From contig CAZMIX010000004.1 in assembly GCA_964566545.1 (NCBI GenBank), forward strand, positions 1 through 64,000: a DNA stretch of 64,000 nt. Reading direction: 5' to 3'. The DNA is from JAEYFP01 sp964566545 (GTDB lineage Bacteria > Bacillota > Clostridia > Lachnospirales > Lachnospiraceae). Shown here piece by piece: positions 26,668 to 35,044 of the stretch; positions within the stretch are counted from its first letter, which is position 1; each line of letters begins with the position of its first letter. A program made the position numbers and the translations under genes. The notes under the pieces are model-generated. The model was not told the DNA's origin. It made no database searches and was given only the letters and a program-made list of their open reading frames with translations.

Positions 26668-27330
26668 ATGAAAAAACGAGTCTTATTGCTATTAGTAATT
26701 ATGGTGTGCTTGATACTTAATGCTTGCGATGGCGGTAAAAACAGTCTTAATCAAAAACAAGAAGAAAGTGGCGTGGACGCAGGGCAAATGGTATTAGTTA
26801 CCGAGGAGAATTATCAACAGTTGTTCGCCTTGGCTCCGGAATATCAATATATTGGCATTGCATATTATAAGGCTCCGGAAGGTAGATTTGCTTCTGGTTC
26901 ATTTACTGATGCGTATATACCTTATGGCGATAAAATATCATATCCGAATGACGGCTATGCTGTTGAGGCAGAAGCTCATGGTATGCGTGTATTTCATACA
27001 AATGTTAAAACTGATGGGAATGCCCAAGATGTAGTTGATCAGGCATATCAAAAGATGATTGATGATGGGATGAATGTATCTCAAGATCATTCAAGCGAGA
27101 CGTACTATGACAAAGATCACGATATTGCAGCAAAACAGATCGCATTTTTTGAAGATAACGGAACTAACCCGAGAATCGCCGTTTTGTACGCTGACACCAG
27201 AGGCAATGGATATTATATATTTGCACAAATTACCTATTTGCCGGAACAATATGATGACACACATGATGCGCTTTTAGAAGAGTTACGTGATGTTTTCTCT
27301 ATGAACTTGCCTGATATTCCGGCGTTATAA
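26668..27330 (+). CDS. Predicted lipoprotein, function unknown
   Basis: 220 residues from ATG 26668 (AGGGAG at 26656-26661). Signal peptide KKRVLLLLVIMVCLILNAC with the lipobox Cys about residue 20 predicts a diacylglyceryl-anchored surface protein. The mature part is acidic, Tyr-rich and repeat-free (QYIGIAYYKAPEGRFASGS, DTRGNGYYIFAQITYLPE). I do not recognise a domain. It stands alone between non-coding stretches in the accessory patch. A (TA)n tract follows its stop codon. Confidence 0.75.
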   Translation: MKKRVLLLLVIMVCLILNACDGGKNSLNQKQEESGVDAGQMVLVTEENYQQLFALAPEYQYIGIAYYKAPEGRFASGSFTDAYIPYGDKISYPNDGYAVEAEAHGMRVFHTNVKTDGNAQDVVDQAYQKMIDDGMNVSQDHSSETYYDKDHDIAAKQIAFFEDNGTNPRIAVLYADTRGNGYYIFAQITYLPEQYDDTHDALLEELRDVFSMNLPDIPAL

Positions 27331-27782
27331 AATTTTTCAATATATATATATATATATATTAATTAGGGCGTATGCCGATCCTGGCGGCACACAATGTGCC
27401 CAAGGCTTACCCATCACCGAGGAATAGGCGGACTATCTGTGGAACAAATATTTGTAAAACAAGCCGAATATAGAAAAAGCAAGGGTGGAAGCCGAATCAT
27501 AACGACCTCCACCCTTACTTTATGTGCTGGGGCTTTATTTACTTTGTCTTTCTCACGCCGTTTTCGTCGACCTTATATGGTATCTTTGGCGGTAAAGTGT
27601 CTGGGATAACGCCAAAAGGTGTTCTTTTTTACGCTGTTTTACCCACGCCTAGCTGAAAACATGCAATTTTATACCGCTCCTATTTTTAAACAGGGTTTGT
27701 AAACACCTCGAAGTTGGCCTCAAGTCACGAGGTTTAGGGCGGCTGACCCTAACAAGCAAATTTACTGTATTTATCTATAAAA
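27331..27782 (+). other. Non-coding stretch with TA microsatellite and hairpins
   Basis: About 450 nt without a convincing gene. It contains a TA dinucleotide run (27341-27359), a hairpin AAGGGTGGA/TCCACCCTT (27481-27516), ACCTCG/CGAGGT and TTAGGG/CCCTAA stem-loops around 27710-27752, and a 71-codon frame at 27394-27609 with no ribosome site or recognisable product. Probably remnant sequence. Confidence 0.5.
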
Positions 27783-27816
27783 TTATATTGACAAGCGTGT
27801 CAATATAAACTATAAT
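27783..27816 (+). promoter_or_regulatory. TetR-type operator overlapping a consensus promoter
   Basis: TTGACA (27788-27793), 17-nt spacer, TATAAT (27811-27816). A perfect inverted repeat with 11-bp arms (TTATATTGACA and its complement) around AGCG spans 27783-27808 and covers the -35 and spacer. This is the expected place for autorepression by the TetR protein encoded 50 nt downstream. Confidence 0.85.
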
Positions 27817-27865
27817 AATGACACGTGGTTCAAGTTTATTCTTTTGCTACGGAAAGGAGCTGCCT

Positions 27866-28528
27866 ATGCCAAAAGTCAAAGAAGAATATTTTGAAGAAAA
27901 AAGAAACCTGATTGTGGACTCCGCCATGAGGGTTTGTCAAACGAAGCCTGCTTATGAGATTACCATGAGGGATGTTGTTAAGGAGTGTAATATCAGTCAA
28001 GGGGGAATATACTGCTACTTCTTGGATATTGACGAGATTTTTGCGGCGATACTCAATAGATGTCACAACGAAATAAAATTCGATGAAGATGCCATGAAGA
28101 TTTTTGACAAGAAGGAAAACCCTGAAATCATCATTGAAACTGCTTTTGCTCTTTGGGGCCAGATGACGGATAAAATAATAAAGCTCTATGGCAACCTGAT
28201 TTATCAACTGAACGCAATCTACCTGAATGATCCTGTAAGGGGAAGAAAAGTGCAAAAGTTGGTAAAGGTTGGAAGCGATTACGATAAGTATATGGACAAA
28301 TTGCTTATATTTATTGAAAACCATATCGAAAATAACGATTTTAATCCAGTAATGCAGAAGGAACACATCTTATTATTGATCAGCGTTGCCCTTCAAGGTA
28401 TTACAAGGACTGTTACGTTTCCTCAGAACGCAAAAGCAGTACAGGATAGCTACGGCGTGACTGAAGAAGACACAACTGCGCAGGGCATGGCAGGTATTTT
28501 ATCTCAGGCGGTTATCGCGATATTATAA
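27866..28528 (+). CDS. TetR/AcrR-family transcriptional regulator
   Basis: 220 residues from ATG 27866, behind AAAGGAG; the upstream in-frame ATG 27818 lacks a site. Residues 1-60 form the TetR HTH (KRNLIVDSAMRVCQTKPAYEITMRDVVKECNISQGGIYCYF). The C-terminal ligand/dimer domain is unassigned. The 26-bp perfect palindrome on its promoter suggests autoregulation. TetR genes usually sit beside an efflux or enzyme target; here the next frame is only a truncated primase, so the regulated gene has probably been lost or lies elsewhere. Confidence 0.92.
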   Translation: MPKVKEEYFEEKRNLIVDSAMRVCQTKPAYEITMRDVVKECNISQGGIYCYFLDIDEIFAAILNRCHNEIKFDEDAMKIFDKKENPEIIIETAFALWGQMTDKIIKLYGNLIYQLNAIYLNDPVRGRKVQKLVKVGSDYDKYMDKLLIFIENHIENNDFNPVMQKEHILLLISVALQGITRTVTFPQNAKAVQDSYGVTEEDTTAQGMAGILSQAVIAIL

Positions 28529-28541
28529 CGATAATTTATAC

Positions 28542-29198
28542 ATGTACAATGGGGAGACTTATGAAAGCATAACAGAAAACTCTGTCTCAAGATTAATTTG
28601 CCATAACTATGAAAAAGAGCTAAAAAGCTTCTCAAACATTATGGCATTAACTCGAAATATATATTCCGTTATAAAAATGTACGCAGAAGAACTTGATGAG
28701 TTTCCTGGTAATTCCAATTTGATAGTATTCACGAATTGCACATTGGAAATTGATACCATGCGCTTTCGCGCTAATTCACCTAAAGACTATGCAATACATG
28801 CATTAGCGATAAACTATGATAGCGATAAAAAAAAGATGCCTGTAATAAATCATTTCCTCAATACTGTTACTGGTGCAGATGATGTTTTATATTTAAGAAT
28901 TCTACAGATGATTGGCTATTTGTTAAGTGGCGACAACAAAGGAAAATGTTTTTTTTACCTAATGGGTCAAAGGGATTGTGGAAAAAGTGTACTTTGTGCT
29001 CTTTTATCGTTATTTTATCCGACGAAAGGTGCAAACAAAATTAGTAGAGTAGCGTTGGGGAAATTGGCAGATAAATTTTCTCTTGGAAATATCATGCAAA
29101 GCACCATAAATATTTGCGATGATATCCCTTCCAGCCCATTAAGCCGGAATAGTATATCTACACTCAAAATGCTTACACTCTGGCTGATAGTGCGGTAG
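28542..29198 (+). pseudogene. Truncated phage/plasmid D5-like primase-helicase
   Basis: 218-codon remnant. It carries the D5_N-like region (VFTNCTLEIDTMRFRANSPK) and the P-loop helicase Walker A (GQRDCGKSV) and Walker B-like ICDDIPSSPLS. The N-terminal primase part is absent: similarity seems to start abruptly, even upstream of the ATG (DNLYMYNGETYE), at the junction just behind the tetR stop. The C-terminus breaks off after STLKMLT, where family members continue with the sensor region. No ribosome site. A broken replication gene of a prophage or integrative plasmid. Confidence 0.75.
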
Positions 29199-29333
29199 TC
29201 GGCAGACTGCTGGACATAAATGCGTTCGCTTAGGTAGGCGCAACAGCAAACGCAGCGTTTTTTAGCAAAGGATATTGTTATTTCAAAACCGCCGTTGGGG
29301 TGTTATCTTCTATCTGATGATGGAAATATACCT

Positions 29334-29546
29334 TTAATCAAAGTAAAACAGTTCTTCAAACTTTTTATCAAGGGCAATACACAAAACTAATGCCAGCTTC
29401 GCAGTTGGATTAAACTGTCCCGTTTCAATAGAACTAATGGTATTTCTCGAAACGCCGACTAACTCGGCAAGCTGTGACTGTGACAGTTTTTTTTCACTCC
29501 TTGCTTCTTTCAGGTTGTTGCGTAATATTAGCTCGTCATTTTTCAT
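29334..29546 (-). CDS. XRE/Cro-family HTH regulator
   Basis: 70-residue single-domain repressor: NNLKEARSEKKLSQSQLAEL followed by VSRNTISSIETGQFNP is the classic XRE helix-turn-helix, and the tail KKFEELFYFD is the usual short end. It lies 6 nt downstream of the DUF6442 gene on the same strand, so it is second in the operon. The promoter of the operon carries three copies of a GACAA-N6-TTGTC element, the likely binding sites of this protein. Typical of small regulator/membrane pairs in Firmicutes. Confidence 0.92.
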   Translation of the reverse strand: MKNDELILRNNLKEARSEKKLSQSQLAELVGVSRNTISSIETGQFNPTAKLALVLCIALDKKFEELFYFD

Positions 29547-29552
29547 CTTTGT

Positions 29553-29867
29553 TTACCTCAATGTTGTAATGACTACGCTGCCCAAAGAGGCAATGCAAGC
29601 GATTGTACCAGCAATGACAGTGATAAGATAGGCTTTATTTTGCGTAAACTTATATTGTGGATAGGCTTCGGCTGCAAGAAATGCCCAAAACATAGCCAAA
29701 GGCGCATAGCTGGATTGACCATTAAAAAAGTCAAATATTACTATAAAGGCAAATACCAAACAAAATGCTCCTATTCCTATCTTTTGTCCATGATTTCTGG
29801 CGGCGATGAAGCCTTCGTCGTTTTTTTCTTTTCTACTCTTGGCTAAAATTTCTTCTTTTTTCATCAT
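29553..29867 (-). CDS. DUF6442-type small membrane protein
   Basis: 104 residues, AGGAGG 5 nt upstream of the first ATG (the second Met codon is equally possible). Charged N-terminus with KKEEILAKSRKEKNDEG, then three hydrophobic helices (GAFCLVFAFIVIFDFF, APLAMFWAFLAAEAY, AYLITVIAGTIACIASL). Matches, from memory, DUF6442 proteins commonly encoded with an XRE regulator. Function unknown; the pairing suggests a regulated membrane effector. Confidence 0.8.
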   Translation of the reverse strand: MMKKEEILAKSRKEKNDEGFIAARNHGQKIGIGAFCLVFAFIVIFDFFNGQSSYAPLAMFWAFLAAEAYPQYKFTQNKAYLITVIAGTIACIASLGSVVITTLR

Positions 29868-29887
29868 AGCTACCTCCTGATTTTTCT

Positions 29888-29962
29888 GACAAGTTTTATT
29901 GTCAAATCCATAATATCATTACCAAGTTTTGTTGTCAATAGTTTTTGCAAAGTTTTCTTGTC
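29888..29962 (-). promoter_or_regulatory. Promoter with three operator copies for the DUF6442-XRE operon
   Basis: Minus-strand TTGACA (29933-29938), 17-nt spacer, TATTAT (29910-29915). Three related elements of the form GACAA-N6-TTGTC lie at 29888-29903 (perfect arms), 29921-29936 and 29947-29962, covering the start site, the -35 and the region above it. This is a repressor-type arrangement, presumably for the XRE protein. Confidence 0.8.
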
Positions 29963-30168
29963 ATTATTTTATATAAGCCTTTCCCATAACAAAGCAATAT
30001 GATTTATTGAAGGGGGCGTTAGATGAAATATGGTGGTTACAAAGATATAAGGGAAACAACCTCGCCCACTATTTAATGCAATCCTTTGAGCCTTGAGAAG
30101 TGGATTATTTATTATCGAGAAATAAGTGTGCCAAAATTCAAAGTTTTTTTCGTGGAGAGAAAAAACTT
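29963..30168 (+). other. Intergenic stretch with a 17-codon mini-frame
   Basis: No full gene. A short frame at 30023-30076 (MKYGGYKDIRETTSPTI) has a good AGGGGG site upstream but stops early; it could be a leader peptide or the stub of a lost gene. Confidence 0.3.
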
Positions 30169-30196
30169 TTGCTTTATTGTATTGTTGCTGTATAAT
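30169..30196 (+). promoter_or_regulatory. Promoter of the DUF4143 ATPase gene
   Basis: TTGCTT, 16-nt spacer, TATAAT, 23 nt before the ATG at 30220. Confidence 0.7.
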
Positions 30197-30219
30197 GGGA
30201 ATGAAAAGAGGTGGTAGTC

Positions 30220-31464
30220 ATGATTGAACGCAGAGAGTACTTAGACCAGCTAATTGCAAGCCGAGAAAAGAACATAATCAAAGTAGTGACCGGGGTACGC
30301 CGATGCGGAAAATCCACGCTGTTTCAGCTATATATCGATTTCCTTAAATCTACAGGAGTTACTGACGACCAAATCATATCAGTTAACCTGGAAGATATTG
30401 ATTATGAACACCTGTTAAATTATAAGGCTTTGTATGGATACGTTAAGGAACGACTGCAAAAAGACAAAGATACCTATGTCTTTCTTGATGAAGTACAAAC
30501 TTGCAAAGACTATGAAAAAGCTGTGGATAGCCTCTATATCAAGCCGAATGTGGATGTATATATTACCGGCTCCAATGCTTATATGCTTTCGGGAGAACTT
30601 GCTACGCTAATTTCAGGTCGCTATATAACTATTGAAATGCTCCCGTTATCATTTAAGGAGTATTGCGGCGCTCAGGTTGGAAACGGAAAAAGCTTGAGAG
30701 AAAACTTTAGTGATTATCTGCGTTTTGGGTCGTTCCCTTATATAGCACAGCTTGAGCGCAATGATGCCGCAGTTACACCTATCATTGATGGAATTTACAA
30801 TACGATCCTCATAAAAGATGTTGCAAAAAGAGAAGGTATCACGGATATCCCATTACTGGAGAGCATCGTTAGATTCGTTGCCAGAAGCATAGGAAGTCCT
30901 ATATCAACAAAGAAAATAAGCGATACCATCAATTCTTCGGGGAGAAGGATTTCAGTAAATACAGTAGATAATTATTTAAGAGTGCTTACAGATAGTTACA
31001 TCCTCTATAAGGCTGACCGTTACGACATTAAAGGTCGGCAGCTTCTTAAAACGCTGGGAAAATACTACATTGTTGATACGGGCATACGAAATATGCTTTT
31101 ATCAAGTGCCGAGTTGGATATCGGACATCTAATAGAAAATGTTGTTTATTTAGAATTACAACGCAGAGGGTATAAGGTTAATATCGGAAAGATGCAGGAA
31201 AGCGAGATTGACTTTGTTGCATCTGATATGGGCGGGCGCACCTACTATCAGGTATCTGCTTCAGTTTTAGACGCCGAAACTTTGGCTCGGGAGCTTGCAC
31301 CGCTCCAAAAAGTACCGGACAACCATCCCAAACTGCTTTTGACCCTTGATGAAATCGGGTCAGGCGCAAATTATGAAGGTATAAGGCAAATGAATCTGCT
31401 GCATTGGCTGTTGGGCGAACGGGAATTTAACAGGGAGGACGCCGTATGGATCTCAAAACAATGA
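30220..31464 (+). CDS. AAA ATPase with DUF4143 domain
   Basis: 414 residues from ATG 30220 behind GAGGTGG. N-terminal AAA_14 domain: Walker A TGVRRCGKST (Lys31), Walker B YVFLDEVQ, sensor YITGSNAYMLSGEL. C-terminal DUF4143 with nuclease-like fold: KYYIVDTGIRNMLL and SEIDFVAS. These ATPases are widespread in gut anaerobes, often in mobile or defence-linked patches, but have no settled biochemical role. Its 3' end overlaps the DUF4180 gene by 19 nt, so the two are coupled. Confidence 0.92.
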   Translation: MIERREYLDQLIASREKNIIKVVTGVRRCGKSTLFQLYIDFLKSTGVTDDQIISVNLEDIDYEHLLNYKALYGYVKERLQKDKDTYVFLDEVQTCKDYEKAVDSLYIKPNVDVYITGSNAYMLSGELATLISGRYITIEMLPLSFKEYCGAQVGNGKSLRENFSDYLRFGSFPYIAQLERNDAAVTPIIDGIYNTILIKDVAKREGITDIPLLESIVRFVARSIGSPISTKKISDTINSSGRRISVNTVDNYLRVLTDSYILYKADRYDIKGRQLLKTLGKYYIVDTGIRNMLLSSAELDIGHLIENVVYLELQRRGYKVNIGKMQESEIDFVASDMGGRTYYQVSASVLDAETLARELAPLQKVPDNHPKLLLTLDEIGSGANYEGIRQMNLLHWLLGEREFNREDAVWISKQ

Positions 31465-31811
31465 AAATTAATGACGCTGAAATAGCGGTTATAAACAGCA
31501 ATCAGGTTTGTATTTCAGATGGGCAAACAGCACTGGATTTTATGATGTCTGTGAATTATGAAACCGGATGTCGTTCCATTGTGATAAACAAAGCCGCTAT
31601 CACTGAAGATTTCTTCGTTTTAAGCACACGGCTTGCCGGTGAAATTTTGCAAAAATTCATCAATTACCAGTTCAAACTAGCAATTGTCGGCGATTTTTCA
31701 GGATATACGAGTAAGCCGCTGAAAGACTTTATATTTGAAAGCAACAACGGAAGAGATATTTTCTTTGTATCTTCCGAAAACGAAGCGATCGAGAAGTTGA
31801 GCAAAGTATGA
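31446..31811 (+). CDS. DUF4180-domain protein
   Basis: 121 residues, AGGGAGG 8 nt upstream. Matches, from memory, the DUF4180 pattern: DGQTALDFMMSVNYETGC, IVINKAAITEDFFVLSTRLAGEIL, KLAIVGDFSGYTSKPLKDFI. Small soluble alpha/beta protein with no known activity. It overlaps the ATPase gene by 19 nt. DUF4180 genes are commonly found alone, so the pairing with a DUF4143 ATPase may be chance. Confidence 0.85.
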   Translation: MDLKTMKINDAEIAVINSNQVCISDGQTALDFMMSVNYETGCRSIVINKAAITEDFFVLSTRLAGEILQKFINYQFKLAIVGDFSGYTSKPLKDFIFESNNGRDIFFVSSENEAIEKLSKV

Positions 31812-31936
31812 TATCCGATTTGCTCATCAGTTTGACGGGGGCAGCATTCTCATCCAAAAGCAAAATCTTTTCTTATACAGTGAGGTATGTTATTATTGAT
31901 GCAAGGTGTGTCACGCGAACAAGCAGACTTCGGTAT

Positions 31937-32734
31937 TTAATAGCGGCCCTGCAATTTCTTTTCAAACATTTGCAGCAGTGCGTATAGCAGCATAGAAATG
32001 ACACATAAAATAAAAATACTCATGATGACCATGTCAAGTTTAAACACCTGACTGCCATAAATGATTAGGTAGCCGAGCCCCGAACGGGCGGCAAGAAATT
32101 CCCCGATGATAACACCGACAAGAGACAGACCGATATTCACCTTTGCGGAGCTTAAAAGCGTTGGCAGGCTGCTTGGCAGAACTACCTTTATAAAGGCATC
32201 TGTTTTTGTCCCGCCGAGTGTTTTAATCAGTTTGATTTTTTCGGGATCGGCGGAAGTAAAACCTGTATAAATCATAATGACTGATCCGAAGATGGAAACG
32301 GAAATTCCAGCGACGATAATCGTCTTGATCCCGGTTCCGAGCCAAACAATAAATAGGGGCGCGAGTGCCGACTTCGGCAGCGAATTTAGGGCAATCAGGT
32401 ATGGCTCGCAGATATCGGACAAATAATTGCTGCCCCATAGCAGGGTGGAAAACAAAATACTGATTCCAATGACAAGGGAAAAGCTGAGAATTGTCTCTAA
32501 AAGTGTGGTAGCAATATGGGAAAACAAAGAGCCGTCTGATGCCATTTGATAAATACAGAAAGCAATTCTTGATGGGGAAGAAAAGAAAAAGCCGTCAATC
32601 TGATGCGTATCGACGGCCAGTTCCCATGTGATCAAAAACAGAAATAGAATGCCAATCCGAATCAGCTTGATGAGGGAACATTTCTTTTTATGCTGTCTGA
32701 TATAATTCAGTTGATTACTAGATGCGTGATTCAT
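31937..32734 (-). CDS. ABC transporter permease (nitrate/sulfonate/taurine type)
   Basis: 265 residues, about six membrane helices. The cytoplasmic EAA-type loop for ATPase contact is LPKSALAPLFIVWLGTG, typical of SsuC/TauC/ThiX-like permeases. It follows the ATPase gene with a 4-nt overlap. No periplasmic-type binding protein lies nearby, so the substrate is unknown; candidates are sulfonates, nitrate-like anions or thiamine precursors. Confidence 0.9.
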   Translation of the reverse strand: MNHASSNQLNYIRQHKKKCSLIKLIRIGILFLFLITWELAVDTHQIDGFFFSSPSRIAFCIYQMASDGSLFSHIATTLLETILSFSLVIGISILFSTLLWGSNYLSDICEPYLIALNSLPKSALAPLFIVWLGTGIKTIIVAGISVSIFGSVIMIYTGFTSADPEKIKLIKTLGGTKTDAFIKVVLPSSLPTLLSSAKVNIGLSLVGVIIGEFLAARSGLGYLIIYGSQVFKLDMVIMSIFILCVISMLLYALLQMFEKKLQGRY

Positions 32735-33492
32735 TCATTCAATTCCTTCCATAACAGATTAAAATAATCTTTAAATTCCGGCGCGTTGCGTACGAGCAGC
32801 GGGGAATGCTCTTTAAGAGAAAAATTCAGCGTGACAATATTTTTTACATGTGCGGGTCTGCTGGATAAAATGATAATGCGTTCTGAAAGGCTGATTGCCT
32901 CCGATAAGTCATGTGTGACCATAACCGCTGTCTTTCCTTCGGATTTGATAATGCTGTATATATCGTCGGAAACATTTAGCCTTGTTTGGTAATCAAGTGC
33001 GGAAAACGGTTCATCCAGAAGCAGAATTTCGGGTCTGATGGCGAGTGTCCGTATCAGTGCCGCTCGCTGACGCATTCCGCCGGACAATTCGTGCGGATAT
33101 TTATCCTTAAATTTAGAAAGCTCGTATTTTAAGAGCATATCATCAAGTAATTGCAGATTTTCTTCCGTAAGCTGATGATTAATTTCCAGACCAAGCGTCA
33201 GATTTCTAAAGACAGTTCGCCATGGAAAGAGATGATCCTTTTGGAGCATATAACCGATGCGCGGCTGAAAGGCTTTGCCATTTTCATCATAAAAGATCAT
33301 CTGCCCCTCCTCGGCCTTCAAAAGTCCCGCCATAAACGAAAGCAGTGTAGATTTTCCACAACCGCTTGGACCGATTATCGAAAGAAATTCGCCCTTGCTG
33401 ACTTGAAAGCTAATATGATCGAGTGCAGCCGTTTCTCCGGCCAGGCTGTGGTAGGAAAGGCAAATATCTTTTAACTCCAAAAATTTGGACAT
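32731..33492 (-). CDS. ABC transporter ATPase (nitrate/sulfonate/taurine type)
   Basis: 253 residues; GGAGGAG upstream of the ATG at 33492. Walker A GPSGCGKST, Q-loop YMLQKDHLFPW, signature LSGGMRQRAALIR, Walker B ILLLDEPFSALD, H-loop MVTHDLSEA. Typical SsuB/TauB-like nucleotide-binding subunit, coupled to the permease. Only the binding protein is missing from the set. Divergent from argH. Confidence 0.93.
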   Translation of the reverse strand: MSKFLELKDICLSYHSLAGETAALDHISFQVSKGEFLSIIGPSGCGKSTLLSFMAGLLKAEEGQMIFYDENGKAFQPRIGYMLQKDHLFPWRTVFRNLTLGLEINHQLTEENLQLLDDMLLKYELSKFKDKYPHELSGGMRQRAALIRTLAIRPEILLLDEPFSALDYQTRLNVSDDIYSIIKSEGKTAVMVTHDLSEAISLSERIIILSSRPAHVKNIVTLNFSLKEHSPLLVRNAPEFKDYFNLLWKELNE

Positions 33493-33560
33493 AAAACTCC
33501 TCCAAGTGGTAAAATATTCATAAAATGCTGATTTTCATTACACTTTATTGTATGCTGTCG

Positions 33561-33589
33561 TTGAAATTAATGTGAAGATGTGCTAAAAT
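33561..33589 (+). promoter_or_regulatory. Promoter of argH-asd
   Basis: TTGAAA, 17-nt spacer, TAAAAT, 43 nt before the argH ATG. Confidence 0.7.
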
Positions 33590-33631
33590 CAAGTTTAGTT
33601 TGTTGGTTATTTTACTCGGAGGAAAAGCGGA

Positions 33632-35023
33632 ATGGCACAGCTATGGGGAGGAAGATTTACAAAAGAGACGGATGCACTTGTCTATCAGTTTAATGCATCG
33701 CTTTCTTTTGATAAACGATTATATAGGCAGGATATTGAGGGCAGCATTGCCCATGTTACGATGCTCGCAAAGCAAGGGATTCTGACAGATCAAGAAAAGA
33801 ACGAAATTATCTCAGGGCTTACCGGTATTCGTGAAGACATAGAAAATGGAACACTTGCAATCACGGATGAATATGAGGATATTCACAGTTTTGTGGAGTC
33901 GAATTTGATCGGACGGATCGGGGATGCAGGCAAGAAACTACATACCGGCAGGAGCAGAAACGATCAGGTTGCTTTGGATATGAAACTGTATACAAGGCTG
34001 GAGGTGCTTAAGACAGAAGCGCTTTTAAAGGATCTGATGGAGACGCTGCTTTCCATGATGGAGGCGCATCTGGATACTTACATGCCGGGTTTTACACATT
34101 TGCAAAAGGCACAGCCGATTACGCTGGCCCATCATCTTGGCACTTATTTTGAGATGTTCAAACGAGATGCTTTGCGGATGCAGGATATTTATAAGCGTAT
34201 GAATTATTGTCCGCTCGGTGCCGGTGCGCTGGCAGGAACGACTTATCCGCTTGACAGGAATTATACGGCATCGCTGTTAGGCTTTGCAGGCTCTACGCTC
34301 AACAGTATGGATTCCGTTGCGGATCGCGATTATCTGATTGAATTTTTGGCGGCGGCTTCCACAATCATGATGCATTTAAGCCGCTTCAGTGAAGAAATTA
34401 TCATTTGGAACAGCGATGAATACCGCTTTGTGGAGATTGATGATACCTATTCTACCGGAAGCAGTATCATGCCACAGAAAAAGAATCCGGATATCGCAGA
34501 GCTTGTCAGAGGCAAGACAGGCAGAGTATATGGGGCGCTGATGGCGCTTCTGACGACAATGAAAGGGCTTCCCCTCGCATATAATAAGGATATGCAGGAG
34601 GATAAGGAGCTGACGTTTGACGCCATGGATACGGTAAAGGGATGTCTATTACTGTTTACCGGAATGCTGGAGACGATGAAGTTTAATCGTGATATCATGG
34701 CAAAAAGTGCGGTGAACGGTTTTACCAATGCGACTGATGCGGCCGATTATCTTGTTGGAAAAGGTGTTCCGTTTCGGGATGCCCATGGCATTATTGGAAG
34801 GCTTGTATTGTACTGCATTGAAAAGAACACGTGCATCGATGCGCTGCCGCTCGAAGAATTACAGGCAATCAGTCCTGTGTTTGCGTCAGATGTCTATGGG
34901 GCGGTCAGTTTAAAGACATGCGTTGAAAAGCGCCTGACGACCGGTGCGCCGGGACAGGCGGCAATGCGTGAGATAATACGGATTAATCGTGAATTCCTTG
35001 AAGAGCAGAAAGAATTAATATAA
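33632..35023 (+). CDS. argH: Argininosuccinate lyase
   Basis: 463 residues, GGAGGAAA upstream. Splits argininosuccinate to arginine and fumarate. Starts MAQLWGGRFTKETD; HTGRSRNDQVALD and the superfamily signature GSSIMPQKKNPD (catalytic Ser loop) are intact. Length normal. No other arg gene is adjacent; asd follows after 21 nt. Confidence 0.97.
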   Translation: MAQLWGGRFTKETDALVYQFNASLSFDKRLYRQDIEGSIAHVTMLAKQGILTDQEKNEIISGLTGIREDIENGTLAITDEYEDIHSFVESNLIGRIGDAGKKLHTGRSRNDQVALDMKLYTRLEVLKTEALLKDLMETLLSMMEAHLDTYMPGFTHLQKAQPITLAHHLGTYFEMFKRDALRMQDIYKRMNYCPLGAGALAGTTYPLDRNYTASLLGFAGSTLNSMDSVADRDYLIEFLAAASTIMMHLSRFSEEIIIWNSDEYRFVEIDDTYSTGSSIMPQKKNPDIAELVRGKTGRVYGALMALLTTMKGLPLAYNKDMQEDKELTFDAMDTVKGCLLLFTGMLETMKFNRDIMAKSAVNGFTNATDAADYLVGKGVPFRDAHGIIGRLVLYCIEKNTCIDALPLEELQAISPVFASDVYGAVSLKTCVEKRLTTGAPGQAAMREIIRINREFLEEQKELI

Positions 35024-35044
35024 AACAGAAAAGAGGAGAGCAGT

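Noticed and set aside
27341..27359. TA dinucleotide run as a replication origin or regulatory AT tract
   Set aside because: Simple microsatellite just after a stop codon; no DnaA boxes or iterons nearby.
27394..27609. 71-codon frame in the accessory patch
   Set aside because: No ribosome site, no recognisable product, spans a hairpin; treated as remnant.
27836..28366. 176-codon minus-strand frame across tetR
   Set aside because: Antisense to a clear TetR gene, with no known domain.
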